A stretch of 64,000 bases of DNA from Thalassobacterium maritimum (GTDB lineage: Bacteria; Verrucomicrobiota; Verrucomicrobiia; Opitutales; Coraliomargaritaceae): assembly GCF_031127805.1 (NCBI RefSeq), contig NZ_JARXHW010000008.1:1-64000 (forward strand), written 5' to 3'. Under the pieces are notes generated by a model. That model did no database searches and had not been told where the DNA came from. It saw only the letters and a program-made list of their open reading frames with translations. Each line of letters starts with the position of its first letter. The stretch's first letter is position 1. The position numbers were made by a program, and so were the translations under genes. Shown here piece after piece: positions 26,819-36,512 of the stretch.

Positions 26819-27520
26819 TTAGCTCAAATCGGCTTGGATGCTGCGAGCAGCTGCAGCCGGATCGGCGGCTTTAAGGATCGGGCGCCCGACCACGATGTAA
26901 CTGGAGCCCGCCGCGGCCGCGGCTGCAGGCGTCATTATGCGCTTTTGTTCGTCGGCCGCACTGCCTGCGGGACGTATGCCTGGAGTCACGATGATCGGCT
27001 CCTGACCGAAGCGTTCGCGCAGTGGGGCCAGTTCCAGTGAGGAGCATACGAGCCCCTGAACGCCCGATTTAAGTGTAATGTCTGCCAAATGGAGGACTTG
27101 CGCTTCCGGCGTGCTGGCAACGTTGAGTGAGCGCAGCTGCGCCTCGTTCATGGAAGTCAGCACAGTGACCGCGAGTAAATTTAGATTGGGTGCATAGTCT
27201 GCACGCGCTTTGTTCGCCCATTCTAGCATTTCACCCCCGCCGCAGGCATGTAGTGTGAGTAAATCCACTGGCAGTGTAGAGATGCTCTGCACTGCTTTGG
27301 CGACGGTATTAGGAATGTCGTGCAATTTGAGGTCGAGAAAGACCTTATAGCCACGGTCTGCAATTTCGCGCACGAAGTCGGGGCCATAGGCAGTGAACAG
27401 CTGAAGGCCGATCTTGACCCACTTGAGCGAATCACCGAGGCGATCGAGCATGGCGAGGGCTTCTTCGCGAGTTTCGAGATCAAGAGCTAAAATAAGTTGG
27501 CAAGGCGCTGATTTAGACAT
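26819..27520 (-). CDS. pyrF: orotidine 5'-phosphate decarboxylase
   Basis: A 233-residue beta/alpha-barrel that makes UMP from OMP. ILALDLETREEA begins the barrel, and the catalytic DxKxxD is in FLDLKLHDIPNT. TPGIRPAGS and IVVGRPILKAADP bind the phosphate. Length and order are standard. Transcribed toward ispD with a 60-base gap and divergent from ispE by a few bases. Confidence 0.96.
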   Translation of the reverse strand: MSKSAPCQLILALDLETREEALAMLDRLGDSLKWVKIGLQLFTAYGPDFVREIADRGYKVFLDLKLHDIPNTVAKAVQSISTLPVDLLTLHACGGGEMLEWANKARADYAPNLNLLAVTVLTSMNEAQLRSLNVASTPEAQVLHLADITLKSGVQGLVCSSLELAPLRERFGQEPIIVTPGIRPAGSAADEQKRIMTPAAAAAAGSSYIVVGRPILKAADPAAAARSIQADLS

Positions 27521-27618
27521 GCGTGCAGACTAGGGGACGAATTTCACGAATGGCAAAGTGCAAAAATAGAAATTTTCATGGCACTTGGCAGATCGACTGC
27601 TCTTACTGGCGCCGTAAT

Positions 27619-28497
27619 ATGAATTCCGTAAGTCTAGATTCGCCCGCGAAGATCAATCTAATGCTGTCCGTCCATGGACCGCGTGAGGATGGCTTTCATG
27701 CGCTCACATCGCTGGTGGTTGCGTTATCCTTTGGCGATCGCTTAGTGGTAACGCGCAACCAGCTTGAGCAGGATCGCTTGCAATGCCAGGATACTGCGGT
27801 CCCTACGGGCGAGGGGAATTTAATTATACGAGCTGCGGCGGCCTTTCGCGCGCATGTCGGGAAGGATGTCTTTTTTGATTTTGAACTGGATAAGCGCATA
27901 CCGATGGGAGCGGGTTTGGGTGGGGGGAGTAGCAATGCCGCAGTCGCACTCACTGCGATGAATCAACTGCTCGGTTTACCCTTGAAGCGAGAGCGCTTAC
28001 TGATCCTGGCCGCGAGCCTAGGCTCCGACTGTCCATTCTTTATCGATTCAGTGCCCACTGTGATGTCCGGGAGGGGAGAGGTATTAGAACCGCTGTCCAC
28101 AGAGTTGGCTTCCAGCTTGCGGGGGCAACGCGTCCTATTATTCAAACCAGATTTCGGTGTTAACACCGCTTGGGCCTACCGTCAGCTGATTGAGGCGAGT
28201 CCCACCGCGTACGAACCCGAAGCTTTGGCGCATGCGCGCTTGGAGCGATTTGCGAGCACAGAGGCTATGGAACACTTGCTCATGAACAGCTTCGAAGCTC
28301 CAATTGGTGCTAAATACTTAGCGATCCAGTGCTTACTCGAAGAGCTGCGCGAGCGTGGCATTCGTTGCCTGATGAGCGGGAGCGGAAGTTGTTGCTTTGC
28401 ATTGCCTAAGGACGACTCAGAGATGTCTACCGCTCAGAGTATTTGTCAAAATGCTTTAGGCTCAGGTGTATTTTTGATTGAAACTTCAATCCGCTGA
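27619..28497 (+). CDS. ispE: 4-diphosphocytidyl-2-C-methyl-D-erythritol kinase
   Basis: A GHMP-family kinase of the MEP pathway. The N-terminal SPAKINLMLSV and the ATP-binding loop PMGAGLGGGSSNAAV are both present, as is the CLMSGSGSCCFAL C-terminal motif. I chose ATG 27619 (MNSVSLDSPAKINL), giving 292 residues; an earlier in-frame ATG at 27523 adds 32 residues unlike the family. It shares a divergent region with pyrF. Confidence 0.95.
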   Translation: MNSVSLDSPAKINLMLSVHGPREDGFHALTSLVVALSFGDRLVVTRNQLEQDRLQCQDTAVPTGEGNLIIRAAAAFRAHVGKDVFFDFELDKRIPMGAGLGGGSSNAAVALTAMNQLLGLPLKRERLLILAASLGSDCPFFIDSVPTVMSGRGEVLEPLSTELASSLRGQRVLLFKPDFGVNTAWAYRQLIEASPTAYEPEALAHARLERFASTEAMEHLLMNSFEAPIGAKYLAIQCLLEELRERGIRCLMSGSGSCCFALPKDDSEMSTAQSICQNALGSGVFLIETSIR

Positions 28498-28550
28498 CTG
28501 GATGATGCTAGCAAAGCAACCCAAGCACTCATATTTGACACACTCTATTT

Positions 28551-30311
28551 GTGGCCGACCCTCATACTAAAGAAGAGATTATTCTCGAAGGCATTGCTGC
28601 GTCACCAGGCGTTGCGCATGGCCGTGCTGTCGTTTATCTGCAGAAGCAGTTAGATGTGCCGTGCTATGATATTACGGAAGAGAAAGTAGACTCAGAGCTC
28701 GAGCGCTTTGATAAAGCTATTTTAGAGACGCGCGCTGAGATTACTGAAGTGCGCGATCAAATTGCAGAATCCTTAGGGGAGGGCGAAGCACGTATCTTCG
28801 ACGCCCACTTACTCGTGTTAGAGGACACTGCGCTACTGGATGAAGTAACGTCCGAGCTGCAAAACAGTCGTAAGAACATTGAGTTCTGCTATAATAATGT
28901 GGCGCAGCGTTACATCTCCTTCTTCCGATCGATGGAAGATGAATATTTACGTGAACGCGTTTCCGATATCGGCGATGTTTCGCGTCGACTACTGCACAAC
29001 TTGATCGGGATGCAGAAGGTCAATCTGGGGCAACTGGCTGCCGAGAGCGTCATTGTTTCCGAGGATATTTCACCCTCGGACGCAGCAGACCTCGATCGTA
29101 ATAAACTGTTAGGCTTCGTCACTGACGGGGGAGGCAAGACCAGCCACTCGGTAATCATGGCTCGTTCGCTGCGCATCCCCGCAGTCGTGGGCACGCATGA
29201 TGCGACTAAGCGCATTGTGAGCGGCGATCATATTCTGGTCGATGGGCATGAGGGAGTGATTGTGATCAATCCCTCGGAAGATCGCCTTTACCGCTACGGG
29301 AAGCTGGCCTTTGAACGGCAAAAGCGCGACGACACCTTTAATTCTTTCATTGCAGAGCCTGCGGTGACGCTTGATGGCGCCTCGATCTCGTTGATGGCCA
29401 ATGTTGAAGGGGCACAAGAGATGGACCAGGCCAATGCGATGCATGCCGAAGGTGTCGGACTCTTTCGCACTGAGGGCATCTTTTTAAGGCATCATGGTTA
29501 CCCACCCGAGTCGGTGCAATATGATGCCTACCGAGCAGTGGTCGAGGCCGCTGGAGAAGAGCCTGTAATTATCCGCACACTGGATGTCGGTGGCGATAAG
29601 ACCATAGGTGATGATAAAGTGAAGGATGATAATTCCTTTATGGGCTTTCGGGCGATTCGTTTTTGCTTAGGTAATGAGGCCATATTTAAAACTCAGCTTC
29701 GCGCCATCCTACGTGCCAGTGCGCATGGTAATGTAAAGATCATGTACCCCATGATCAGCGGAATCAGTGAGTTGCGGATGGCGAATCAACTGCTGAGCTC
29801 GACCAAGCAAGAGTTACGTGAATCAGGCGAAGCCTTTGATGAGAATATCCAGGTAGGCGCGATGGTCGAAGTCCCCAGCGCCGCCGTAATCATCGACCTC
29901 CTCGCAGCCGAAACAGATTTCTTAAGTATCGGCACCAACGATTTGATCCAGTATCTAATTGCGGTGGACCGACTTAATGATCAAGTCGCTCACCTCTATG
30001 ACCCCGCACATCCTGCGGTTTTGCGCACGCTGAAAGCCATCATTGACGGCGCTAATGATGCGAAGACTCCGATCAGTGTTTGCGGTGAAATCGCTGGCGA
30101 TCCTATTTACGCAGGGCTGTTATTAGGTATGGGGGCCGATTCCCTAAGCCTGACCTCAAGCTTGCTGCCAGAGGTCAAGTATTTCATCCGTCATATCAAA
30201 AAGTCAGATGCTCAGGAATTGGTGGCCGAAGTCATGCAATTGTCAGATTCTAACGAAATCATACAAAGACTCGAAGCCTTTCGGCGGGAAGCATTGGGAG
30301 ATCTGGCTTAA
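28551..30311 (+). CDS. ptsI: phosphoenolpyruvate-protein phosphotransferase (PTS enzyme I)
   Basis: A 586-residue protein starting at GTG 28551. The phosphorylated histidine lies in GGGKTSHSVIMARS (residues about 195-208). The C-terminal TIM barrel has the PEP-binding GVGLFRTEG, IRTLDVGGDK and SIGTNDLIQYL blocks and the catalytic Cys in VCGEIAGD. It transfers phosphate from PEP to HPr. No HPr or enzyme II gene is in this window, so it may serve a regulatory, non-sugar PTS. It lies 53 bases after ispE. Confidence 0.93.
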   Translation: MADPHTKEEIILEGIAASPGVAHGRAVVYLQKQLDVPCYDITEEKVDSELERFDKAILETRAEITEVRDQIAESLGEGEARIFDAHLLVLEDTALLDEVTSELQNSRKNIEFCYNNVAQRYISFFRSMEDEYLRERVSDIGDVSRRLLHNLIGMQKVNLGQLAAESVIVSEDISPSDAADLDRNKLLGFVTDGGGKTSHSVIMARSLRIPAVVGTHDATKRIVSGDHILVDGHEGVIVINPSEDRLYRYGKLAFERQKRDDTFNSFIAEPAVTLDGASISLMANVEGAQEMDQANAMHAEGVGLFRTEGIFLRHHGYPPESVQYDAYRAVVEAAGEEPVIIRTLDVGGDKTIGDDKVKDDNSFMGFRAIRFCLGNEAIFKTQLRAILRASAHGNVKIMYPMISGISELRMANQLLSSTKQELRESGEAFDENIQVGAMVEVPSAAVIIDLLAAETDFLSIGTNDLIQYLIAVDRLNDQVAHLYDPAHPAVLRTLKAIIDGANDAKTPISVCGEIAGDPIYAGLLLGMGADSLSLTSSLLPEVKYFIRHIKKSDAQELVAEVMQLSDSNEIIQRLEAFRREALGDLA

Positions 30312-30404
30312 ATCAGCTCAGTTGACTCAACGGCGACAAGCTTGGCTCTACTTGTGCTCTCCAGATACTTGCGTTCGTAGCCTGTTTTCATCTAGAGCTA
30401 GACT

Positions 30405-31073
30405 TTATTTTGCATCGCCTAGGCCGATGAGCGATTTGATGCCCACTTTAATATGTTCGATCGCCTCCGGTCCCTGGGTGATCACCACATAGATGACGCC
30501 CAGGTAGAGCAATACAGCGCAACAACCGACTGCAAAGGCCGCCATGGCCAGCAAACCGTCTTCCTCCGCTAGACCAACGCCGATCATGAAGATCACCATG
30601 GCTGGAAAGGTATTAGTCAGTGGGATCGGTAGCATCATGAGGCAAGCCATGATAAAAATCACAATCGCCAGCCCACTTTGTCCTGCGCGACCACGGATCC
30701 ATTTTTGACGGGGGCGTATAAAGCGCTCGATCATTTTTAGGAATTTCGAAGCGCTGCCTAGCATAGTATTCGCAAGCTTAGGTTGAATGCGTATGTCTGC
30801 GAGTTTCTGAGGTAACCACACGGCTTCGCGTCCGCTGATCATTTGCAGTGCCATTAAGGCAATTACGATCCCAAAGGGGGTGCTATAGCCCGGCGCTGGC
30901 ACGGGGAGGGCGCTGGGCAGCGATAAGATGATCAGCACGAGTCCAAAGCCCTTTTCGGCGACGGCGCTAGTGATCTCGCTGATAGACAGACCGCGCGTAT
31001 CGTCGGTGGCTAAAAGTTGGCTTAAAGTATCTCCTAGAGACAGGTGTGGCGGGACTTCGTCAGCTGTTTGCAT
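30405..31073 (-). CDS. ExoD-family inner-membrane protein
   Basis: A membrane protein with the ExoD pattern: soluble N-terminal HLSLGDTLSQLL, then SALPVPAPGYSTPFGIVIALMA, LPIPLTNTFPA and three to four further hydrophobic helices. ExoD of rhizobia affects exopolysaccharide production and alkaline tolerance by an unknown mechanism. I take the ATG at 31073 (MQTADEVPP), which leaves 68 bases for divergent promoters with nadD; an ATG at 31139 would leave almost none. Function is inferred from family. Confidence 0.85.
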   Translation of the reverse strand: MQTADEVPPHLSLGDTLSQLLATDDTRGLSISEITSAVAEKGFGLVLIILSLPSALPVPAPGYSTPFGIVIALMALQMISGREAVWLPQKLADIRIQPKLANTMLGSASKFLKMIERFIRPRQKWIRGRAGQSGLAIVIFIMACLMMLPIPLTNTFPAMVIFMIGVGLAEEDGLLAMAAFAVGCCAVLLYLGVIYVVITQGPEAIEHIKVGIKSLIGLGDAK

Positions 31074-31141
31074 TTGCGGTTGGTCAGATAGGTAAGAAAC
31101 TGGATTGATTTTTAATGCCGACTTCCGATGACTGCGCAATC

Positions 31142-31750
31142 ATGAAACAGACTGAATTATCGTCTCCCCGCAAATCTGTCGCCCTCTACGGGGGCAGTTT
31201 CGACCCAGTGCATTGTGCCCACCTGGCGGTGGCGCGTGTCACACAGGCGCAACTCGACTTAGACCAAGTGATCTTTATTCCGGCGGCACAATCTCCACTC
31301 AAGGCGCACACAACTATAGCCAGCGATGAAGCACGCATCGAAATGCTGCGCTTAGCGACCGCGGAGCAACCGCGCTTTGCGGTGGATTGCAGTGAGATCG
31401 AGCGTGGCGGCATCAGCTACACTGTTGACACCATTCAGGCCTTTCGCGCTAAAAATACTGCCAGCCAGCTCTATTGGATCATCGGCGCGGATCAGTTTGA
31501 GCGATTGCCCCAATGGCATCGCATCGAAGATATCGCTCGCTTAGTCACTTTTGCCGTATTACGCCGTCCGGGGCATACGATTGCAAAATCAGTCGTTCCA
31601 GGCTTGAAGTATGTCGGGATTGAGGCTCCCTTGATGTCGCACAGTTCGAGTGCTATCAGAGCCGCACTCGAACAGGGGCTCTCGGTGCAAGACTTGGTGC
31701 CCCCCTCAGTTGAGGCTTTCATTTCCTCTCATGGCCTCTATACCCAGTAG
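31142..31750 (+). CDS. nadD: nicotinate-nucleotide adenylyltransferase
   Basis: A 202-residue Rossmann nucleotidyltransferase. The N-terminus VALYGGSFDPVHCAHLAVA holds the HxxH-type motif, and IPAAQSPLK, IERGGISYTVDTI and ISSHGLY are NadD landmarks. It makes deamido-NAD from NaMN and ATP. It starts a plus-strand cluster with rsfS, an M48 protease and a nuclease-like gene; nadD-rsfS adjacency is common in bacteria. Confidence 0.96.
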   Translation: MKQTELSSPRKSVALYGGSFDPVHCAHLAVARVTQAQLDLDQVIFIPAAQSPLKAHTTIASDEARIEMLRLATAEQPRFAVDCSEIERGGISYTVDTIQAFRAKNTASQLYWIIGADQFERLPQWHRIEDIARLVTFAVLRRPGHTIAKSVVPGLKYVGIEAPLMSHSSSAIRAALEQGLSVQDLVPPSVEAFISSHGLYTQ

Positions 31751-31768
31751 TATTTATCAACGATCCAT

Positions 31769-32134
31769 ATGACCAAAGACTCCAGTAAACAAGAAAACCG
31801 CACCCTCGAAGAGATCCGCTGCGCCGTCGCCGCGATCGAAGACAAGAAGGGCGAATCCATTCGCATACTTGATGTGCGGGGGAAATCCTCGATCACAGAT
31901 TATATCATTATTGCCACAGGGACCTCAGATCCACACGTCAAAGCACTCAAGAGCGGGCTCGATATGGCCTTAAAAGGTGCAGGAGTGCAACTGCTGGGCC
32001 AAGATCGTGAGCTAGGTAGTGGCTGGTTGGTCGTGGATGCGTTTGATTTTATGATCCACTTGCAGACGACTGAGATGCGTGATTTTTATCGTCTCGACCA
32101 GCTGTGGAAAGATGCCAGCGAAGTGACTTTGTAA
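31769..32134 (+). CDS. rsfS: ribosome silencing factor RsfS
   Basis: A 121-residue Iojap-family protein. The landmarks are ILDVRGKSSITDYIIIATGTS, LLGQDRELGSGWLVVDAFDFMIHL, and the terminal FYRLDQLWKDA. RsfS binds ribosomal protein L14 and blocks joining of the subunits in slow growth. It lies 18 bases after nadD, the usual partner. Confidence 0.96.
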   Translation: MTKDSSKQENRTLEEIRCAVAAIEDKKGESIRILDVRGKSSITDYIIIATGTSDPHVKALKSGLDMALKGAGVQLLGQDRELGSGWLVVDAFDFMIHLQTTEMRDFYRLDQLWKDASEVTL

Positions 32135-32143
32135 GAAATTACT

Positions 32144-33397
32144 ATGAATACAGTTTTAGTTGTTTTCGTCGTACTGCTGGTCTTGAAACTGGGCACTGGG
32201 ATTGTGCTCGACTTACTCAATCTTCGCTACGCTCAGGCACGAGCAGGCGAAGTGCCCGAAAGCTTCCGCGATTTCATCGACCTGCCAACCTATCAGAAGT
32301 CGATTGAATACACTGCCGCGAAGACGCGCTTCGGGATCGTCAGCGATCTTTACGATGCCGGCGTGCTCGCATTGGTCTTATTGCTAGGTATCTTGCCATG
32401 GTTTTACGAGCTGTTTAGTGGCTGGTTTGGCTATGGCGTCTGGGGCCAAGCTTTGGCGCTATTTCTGGTAGGCTTAGTGCTCGGAATTCCTTCGATGCCT
32501 TTTGATTATTGGAGCACCTTCAAACTTGAGGAGCGCTTCGGCTTTAATAAAAGCACCAAGAAGCTTTGGGCCATCGACAAAATCAAAGGTACACTCCTCG
32601 GCTTTGCGATCGGTTACCCACTATTGGCTTTATTGATCTATTTGGTGAGTAGCGCAGGTGCACTCTGGTGGGTATGGGGCTTCGCTGTATTCTTCCTATT
32701 CCAACTGGTGATGGTGGTGGCGTATCCCATGTTTATCATGCCGCTCTTCAATAAATTGGAACCAATGGAAGAGGGGGAATTGAAGACCCGCCTCTTTGCA
32801 CTGGCAGACCGCACCGGGTTTAAGGCGCAGACGATTCTGGTATTGGATGGTAGCAAGCGCTCAGGGCACTCCAACGCGTTTTTCTCGGGCTTCGGACGCT
32901 TTCGCCGAATTGTTTTATACGACACCTTAATTGAGCAAATGGAGCCAGCAGAACTCGAAGCCGTCTTGGCGCACGAGATCGGACACTACAAGCTTGGGCA
33001 CATTCCTAAAATGATGGCGATGGCGGCATTTTCCTCCTTGGGCATGTTTGCAGTGCTCGGATGGCTTGCGAATGCAGATTGGTTTGTGCAAGCCTTTCAC
33101 TTCAGTGCACCTGTCGAAGGGCAAATTGGCATCGTGCCAGTATTGCTGCTATTTATGTTATTGAGTGGATTGGTCACTTTCTGGCTGTCGCCGCTCTCGA
33201 GTCGCTTGTCACGTAAACACGAGTATGAGGCCGACGCATTTGCTCGTGATGCGATGGGCAGTTACGCGCCACTCTCCAGCGCTTTGCGCAAACTGCATAA
33301 AGAGAATTTAAGTAATTTGACGCCCCATCCACTCTACAGCAGTTTTCACTATTCGCATCCCACCTTAGTCGAGCGCGAGGATTCCTTGCGCAGTTAA
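32144..33397 (+). CDS. M48 (Ste24/CAAX-type) membrane metallopeptidase
   Basis: A 417-residue multispanning protein. The zinc motif HEIGH is at residues 277-281, in VLAHEIGHYKLGH, and the third ligand Glu lies in SRKHEYEADAFA. About six to seven hydrophobic segments surround the site, and MPFDYWSTFKLEERFGFNKST is the conserved Ste24 N-terminal block. This family cleaves membrane or prenyl-CAAX-like substrates; bacterial members are thought to serve in envelope quality control. It begins nine bases after rsfS. Confidence 0.93.
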   Translation: MNTVLVVFVVLLVLKLGTGIVLDLLNLRYAQARAGEVPESFRDFIDLPTYQKSIEYTAAKTRFGIVSDLYDAGVLALVLLLGILPWFYELFSGWFGYGVWGQALALFLVGLVLGIPSMPFDYWSTFKLEERFGFNKSTKKLWAIDKIKGTLLGFAIGYPLLALLIYLVSSAGALWWVWGFAVFFLFQLVMVVAYPMFIMPLFNKLEPMEEGELKTRLFALADRTGFKAQTILVLDGSKRSGHSNAFFSGFGRFRRIVLYDTLIEQMEPAELEAVLAHEIGHYKLGHIPKMMAMAAFSSLGMFAVLGWLANADWFVQAFHFSAPVEGQIGIVPVLLLFMLLSGLVTFWLSPLSSRLSRKHEYEADAFARDAMGSYAPLSSALRKLHKENLSNLTPHPLYSSFHYSHPTLVEREDSLRS

Positions 33398-33428
33398 TAT
33401 CGTTCTTATATCACTTTTTCTCAATTCT

Positions 33429-34349
33429 ATGCGCCCCCCCCTCCGCTTCTATGTTCTCGGCCTAGTCTTTTTAAGTCTCGGTTCGGTACTAGTGGCAGAG
33501 GATTTACGCATCGCGAGCTACAATCTAAGAAACTACTTAGTGATGGATCGTCATGTGGGCGCGCGGTGGCGGCCTTCGTATCCGAAACCAGAAAGTGAGA
33601 AGGCGATCGTGCGGGAGATCATCAAGGAGGTGTCAGCCGACATCTTGGTCGTGCAAGAAATGGGGCCACTTGATTTCTTGGAAGAGTTGCGTGCAGATCT
33701 AGCGCGTGAAGGCATGCATTACGATTATGCCGTGCACATGCAAGGCGCGGACCCCGATCGTCATGTTGCAGTGCTTTCGCGTGTCGCACCGCAGTCTGTA
33801 GTCAAACATCGGGATTTAGACTTTAAATACATCGAAAGCCGTGAACTCGTAAAACGCGGCATGCTGGAGCTCAGTTTTGATCTCGGCGATGGTGAGAGTT
33901 TCCAGCTCTTTGCAGTGCATTTAAAGAGTCGCTACACAGATGTAAAAGCAGATGAGAACTCTGAATTACGCCGAGTGCGCGAAGCGGAGGCTTGCCGCAA
34001 CCGTGTGATCGAGCGGACGCATGAGCGAAATAAGCTCAACTATATGATCGTCGGGGATTTCAATGACCACCCAGCTAGCGCTCCGATGCGGCGTTTCTAC
34101 CGCAGGGGGAACCTAGAGCTGGGCAGCCTCGTGCCCGCAGCTGACAGCCGCGGTGAGGAATGGACCTATTACTACGACAAGGAGGCACGTTATGAGTCCG
34201 TCGATGGCTTCATTGCCTCGCCGGATATGATGCCTCGTATCAAGGCCGGTCGCGCCCAAATCGTCGATAGCCCCGGAGCTCTCACCGGCAGTGATCATCG
34301 CATGGTGTATCTCGAGCTAGCGAAGCCATTCGCTGCCCCCGAAATGTGA
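33429..34349 (+). CDS. exported endonuclease/exonuclease/phosphatase-family protein
   Basis: A 306-residue protein. A signal peptide (LRFYVLGLVFLSLGSVLVAE) precedes a DNase-I-like fold: IASYNLRNYL, VVQEMG, FAVHLKSR, VGDFNDHP and GSDHRMVYLEL are the metal and catalytic His/Asp/Asn blocks. It is likely periplasmic or extracellular and hydrolyses phosphodiesters or phosphomonoesters; the substrate cannot be told. It is the last gene of the nadD cluster and converges on the rRNA methyltransferase gene. Confidence 0.9.
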   Translation: MRPPLRFYVLGLVFLSLGSVLVAEDLRIASYNLRNYLVMDRHVGARWRPSYPKPESEKAIVREIIKEVSADILVVQEMGPLDFLEELRADLAREGMHYDYAVHMQGADPDRHVAVLSRVAPQSVVKHRDLDFKYIESRELVKRGMLELSFDLGDGESFQLFAVHLKSRYTDVKADENSELRRVREAEACRNRVIERTHERNKLNYMIVGDFNDHPASAPMRRFYRRGNLELGSLVPAADSRGEEWTYYYDKEARYESVDGFIASPDMMPRIKAGRAQIVDSPGALTGSDHRMVYLELAKPFAAPEM

Positions 34350-34360
34350 GCTACGGTGGC

Positions 34361-35173
34361 TTAAGTCGCTCGTTCGCGCTGTCTGCGGGCTTCATAGAGG
34401 CAGACGGCTGCGGCGGCGGCTACGTTGAGCGAGTCGGCTTGGCCTGCCATGGGGATGCGGATCTTGTGGGCGGCTTTATCCAGCCAATAAGGCTGTAGGC
34501 CATCGCTTTCGCTGCCCATAAAGATGGCGATGCCTTGACGATAGTTAATATCCCAGTGCAATTCTTCGGTGTCGGGAGTGGTGGCACAACAAATTATCTG
34601 ATTATCGTCGAGCCATTGCGCCAGCGACTCACGATTCGTCGAGACGATCGGCAAAGCGAAAAGCAGGCCTTGAGAGGAGCGAATGGCATTGGGATTGTAA
34701 AGGTCGAGTACGCAGTCGACCAAGACTACTGCATCCACGCCAGCGCCGTCTGCACTGCGTAGTATGGCTCCTAAGTTGCCAGGCTTCTCAATGCCCTCTA
34801 GCACTAGCAAAAGGGGCGGGGTGCTCATCTTAAAGTCCGATAGCACATTATTTTGCTGCACCGCAATTGCCATCAAACCATCGGGACCTTCGCGATGTGA
34901 GGCTTTGGTAAATGCATCCGGGCTCATGCCGATCAAAGGAAACCGGGCCGCGGCTTTTTGTTCGCTAATAAACGTGGCGTGTCCTTCGCTGGGAAAAAAG
35001 TCTGTGCAGTAGTAAAGGTGAGTGATTTCAAAGCCGGCAGTGAGCGCATGCCCGATCTCACGTAGGCCCTCGACCAAGAAGCGTGATTGGCGGTCTCGGT
35101 GCTTGCGCTCGCGTAATTTTACTAGGTTTTTGACCTGATCGTTCTGTCGACTTTGAATATATAAATCTTCCAT
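34361..35173 (-). CDS. TrmH/SpoU-family RNA 2'-O-methyltransferase
   Basis: A SPOUT methyltransferase of 270 residues. The N-terminal RKHRDRQSRFLVEGLREI segment is the substrate-binding part, and the C-terminal knot shows LEGIEKPGNLGAILRSADG, IFMGSESDGL and DSLNVAAAAAVCLYE. It methylates a ribose in rRNA or tRNA. I start at ATG 35173 (MEDLYIQSRQ); 19 upstream in-frame codons lack family support and would run into the next gene's promoter. Confidence 0.92.
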   Translation of the reverse strand: MEDLYIQSRQNDQVKNLVKLRERKHRDRQSRFLVEGLREIGHALTAGFEITHLYYCTDFFPSEGHATFISEQKAAARFPLIGMSPDAFTKASHREGPDGLMAIAVQQNNVLSDFKMSTPPLLLVLEGIEKPGNLGAILRSADGAGVDAVVLVDCVLDLYNPNAIRSSQGLLFALPIVSTNRESLAQWLDDNQIICCATTPDTEELHWDINYRQGIAIFMGSESDGLQPYWLDKAAHKIRIPMAGQADSLNVAAAAAVCLYEARRQRERAT

Positions 35174-35234
35174 GTATGTGATGTCCTGAAATTTTAGTAT
35201 TGCAGGATGCCTAAGCATACGGGAGGGCATGTAG

Positions 35235-36455
35235 ATGCAAGTGCCAAAAAATTTCGTCGCAGAGCCTTTTGAATATCACCAAGAACTTGAGTTTACGGTA
35301 GAAAGCCTGACCAACTTAGGGTCCGGAGTCGGTCGTGTGGACGGTTGGGTCGTGATGGTGCCCTTCGTGATCCCGGGCGAGCGGGTCAAAGTGCGCGTGT
35401 TTCGTAACTTCCAAAATTACTCCGACGCGGACTTAGTGGAGATCGTAGAAGCCTCCCCTGATCGCGTAGAGCCGAAGTGTCCGCTCTACACACGTTGTGG
35501 TGGCTGCCAGTATCAGCACATGACTTATGAGCGCCAGCTCCAGGAAAAGACCCAGCACGTAAAGGAACTGATGCTCAAGTTGGGAGAGATCGAGTATCCT
35601 GTCGATTTGGCGCATGGCTCTCCGCAGGTGTTTAATTATCGATCAAAAATCACACCTCACTACAATCGCCCCGAGCGTGATGGTTCGCAGCCGATCGGGT
35701 TTCTGCAATATGGCCGTCGCAATCAAATTATCGATGTGGAGCATTGCCCCATCGCGACGGAGGCAATTAATGCAGCCTTGCCCGAGGCTCGGGAAGAAGC
35801 ACGCCGTTCGGGCGGCAAGAAACGCCGTCAGCGCGGCGGCACGCTGCTTATGCGCGATGTTTTGGAAGGCGTTGTCAACAACCCACAAGAGATCGTCTCA
35901 GAGCGCGTAGGTAAGGTCACCTTCCAGTTTAAAGCGGGCGAATTCTTCCAGAACAACCCGTTCATTCTGCCCGAACTGGTCGAATACGTGGCCACTGAGG
36001 CCTCAGCCGAAGGTGCGCGATACTTGGTGGACGCCTATTGTGGCGTCGGGCTCTTCGCGCTCTCTACGGCCAATTCCTTCGAGCAAGTCGCAGGGGTTGA
36101 AATCAGCGAGCCAGCGGTACGCTGGGCACAAGCGAACTGTAAAATCAGCAATATTAAGAACGCACGCTTCGTGATCGGTAAGGCAGAAGCGATCTTCAAC
36201 GGCCTGAAATTCCCCGCCGATGAGACTGCAATGGTGATTGATCCACCGCGCAAGGGCTGCGATGAAAGCTTTCGCCAGCAGTTACTGCAGTATCGCCCGC
36301 AGCGCTTGGTCTACGTCTCCTGTGATCCTGCGACTCAGGCACGTGACTTGAAGGAGTTTATTGCAGGCGGCTATAAAATTACACGCATTCAGCCATTTGA
36401 TTTATTTCCACACACACGCCATATAGAGAATGTCGTCTCCTTGAGTCTCGCTTAG
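35235..36455 (+). CDS. RumA/TrmA-type RNA (uracil-C5) methyltransferase
   Basis: A 406-residue protein with an N-terminal TRAM domain (LTNLGSGVGRVDGWVVMVPF), an iron-sulfur motif CPLYTRCGGCQYQHM plus an upstream KC, a SAM site VDAYCGVGLFAL, and the C-terminal VIDPPRKGCD and YVSCDPATQARD blocks carrying the catalytic Cys. It modifies a uracil in rRNA or tRNA to m5U. Which RNA is unclear. It starts five bases after the divergent end region of the TrmH-like gene. Confidence 0.9.
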   Translation: MQVPKNFVAEPFEYHQELEFTVESLTNLGSGVGRVDGWVVMVPFVIPGERVKVRVFRNFQNYSDADLVEIVEASPDRVEPKCPLYTRCGGCQYQHMTYERQLQEKTQHVKELMLKLGEIEYPVDLAHGSPQVFNYRSKITPHYNRPERDGSQPIGFLQYGRRNQIIDVEHCPIATEAINAALPEAREEARRSGGKKRRQRGGTLLMRDVLEGVVNNPQEIVSERVGKVTFQFKAGEFFQNNPFILPELVEYVATEASAEGARYLVDAYCGVGLFALSTANSFEQVAGVEISEPAVRWAQANCKISNIKNARFVIGKAEAIFNGLKFPADETAMVIDPPRKGCDESFRQQLLQYRPQRLVYVSCDPATQARDLKEFIAGGYKITRIQPFDLFPHTRHIENVVSLSLA

Positions 36456-36512
36456 ACTTTGTCGCAATTATATGTTCGCAGCTTATGTATAATATTTGGC
36501 AAAATTTATAGT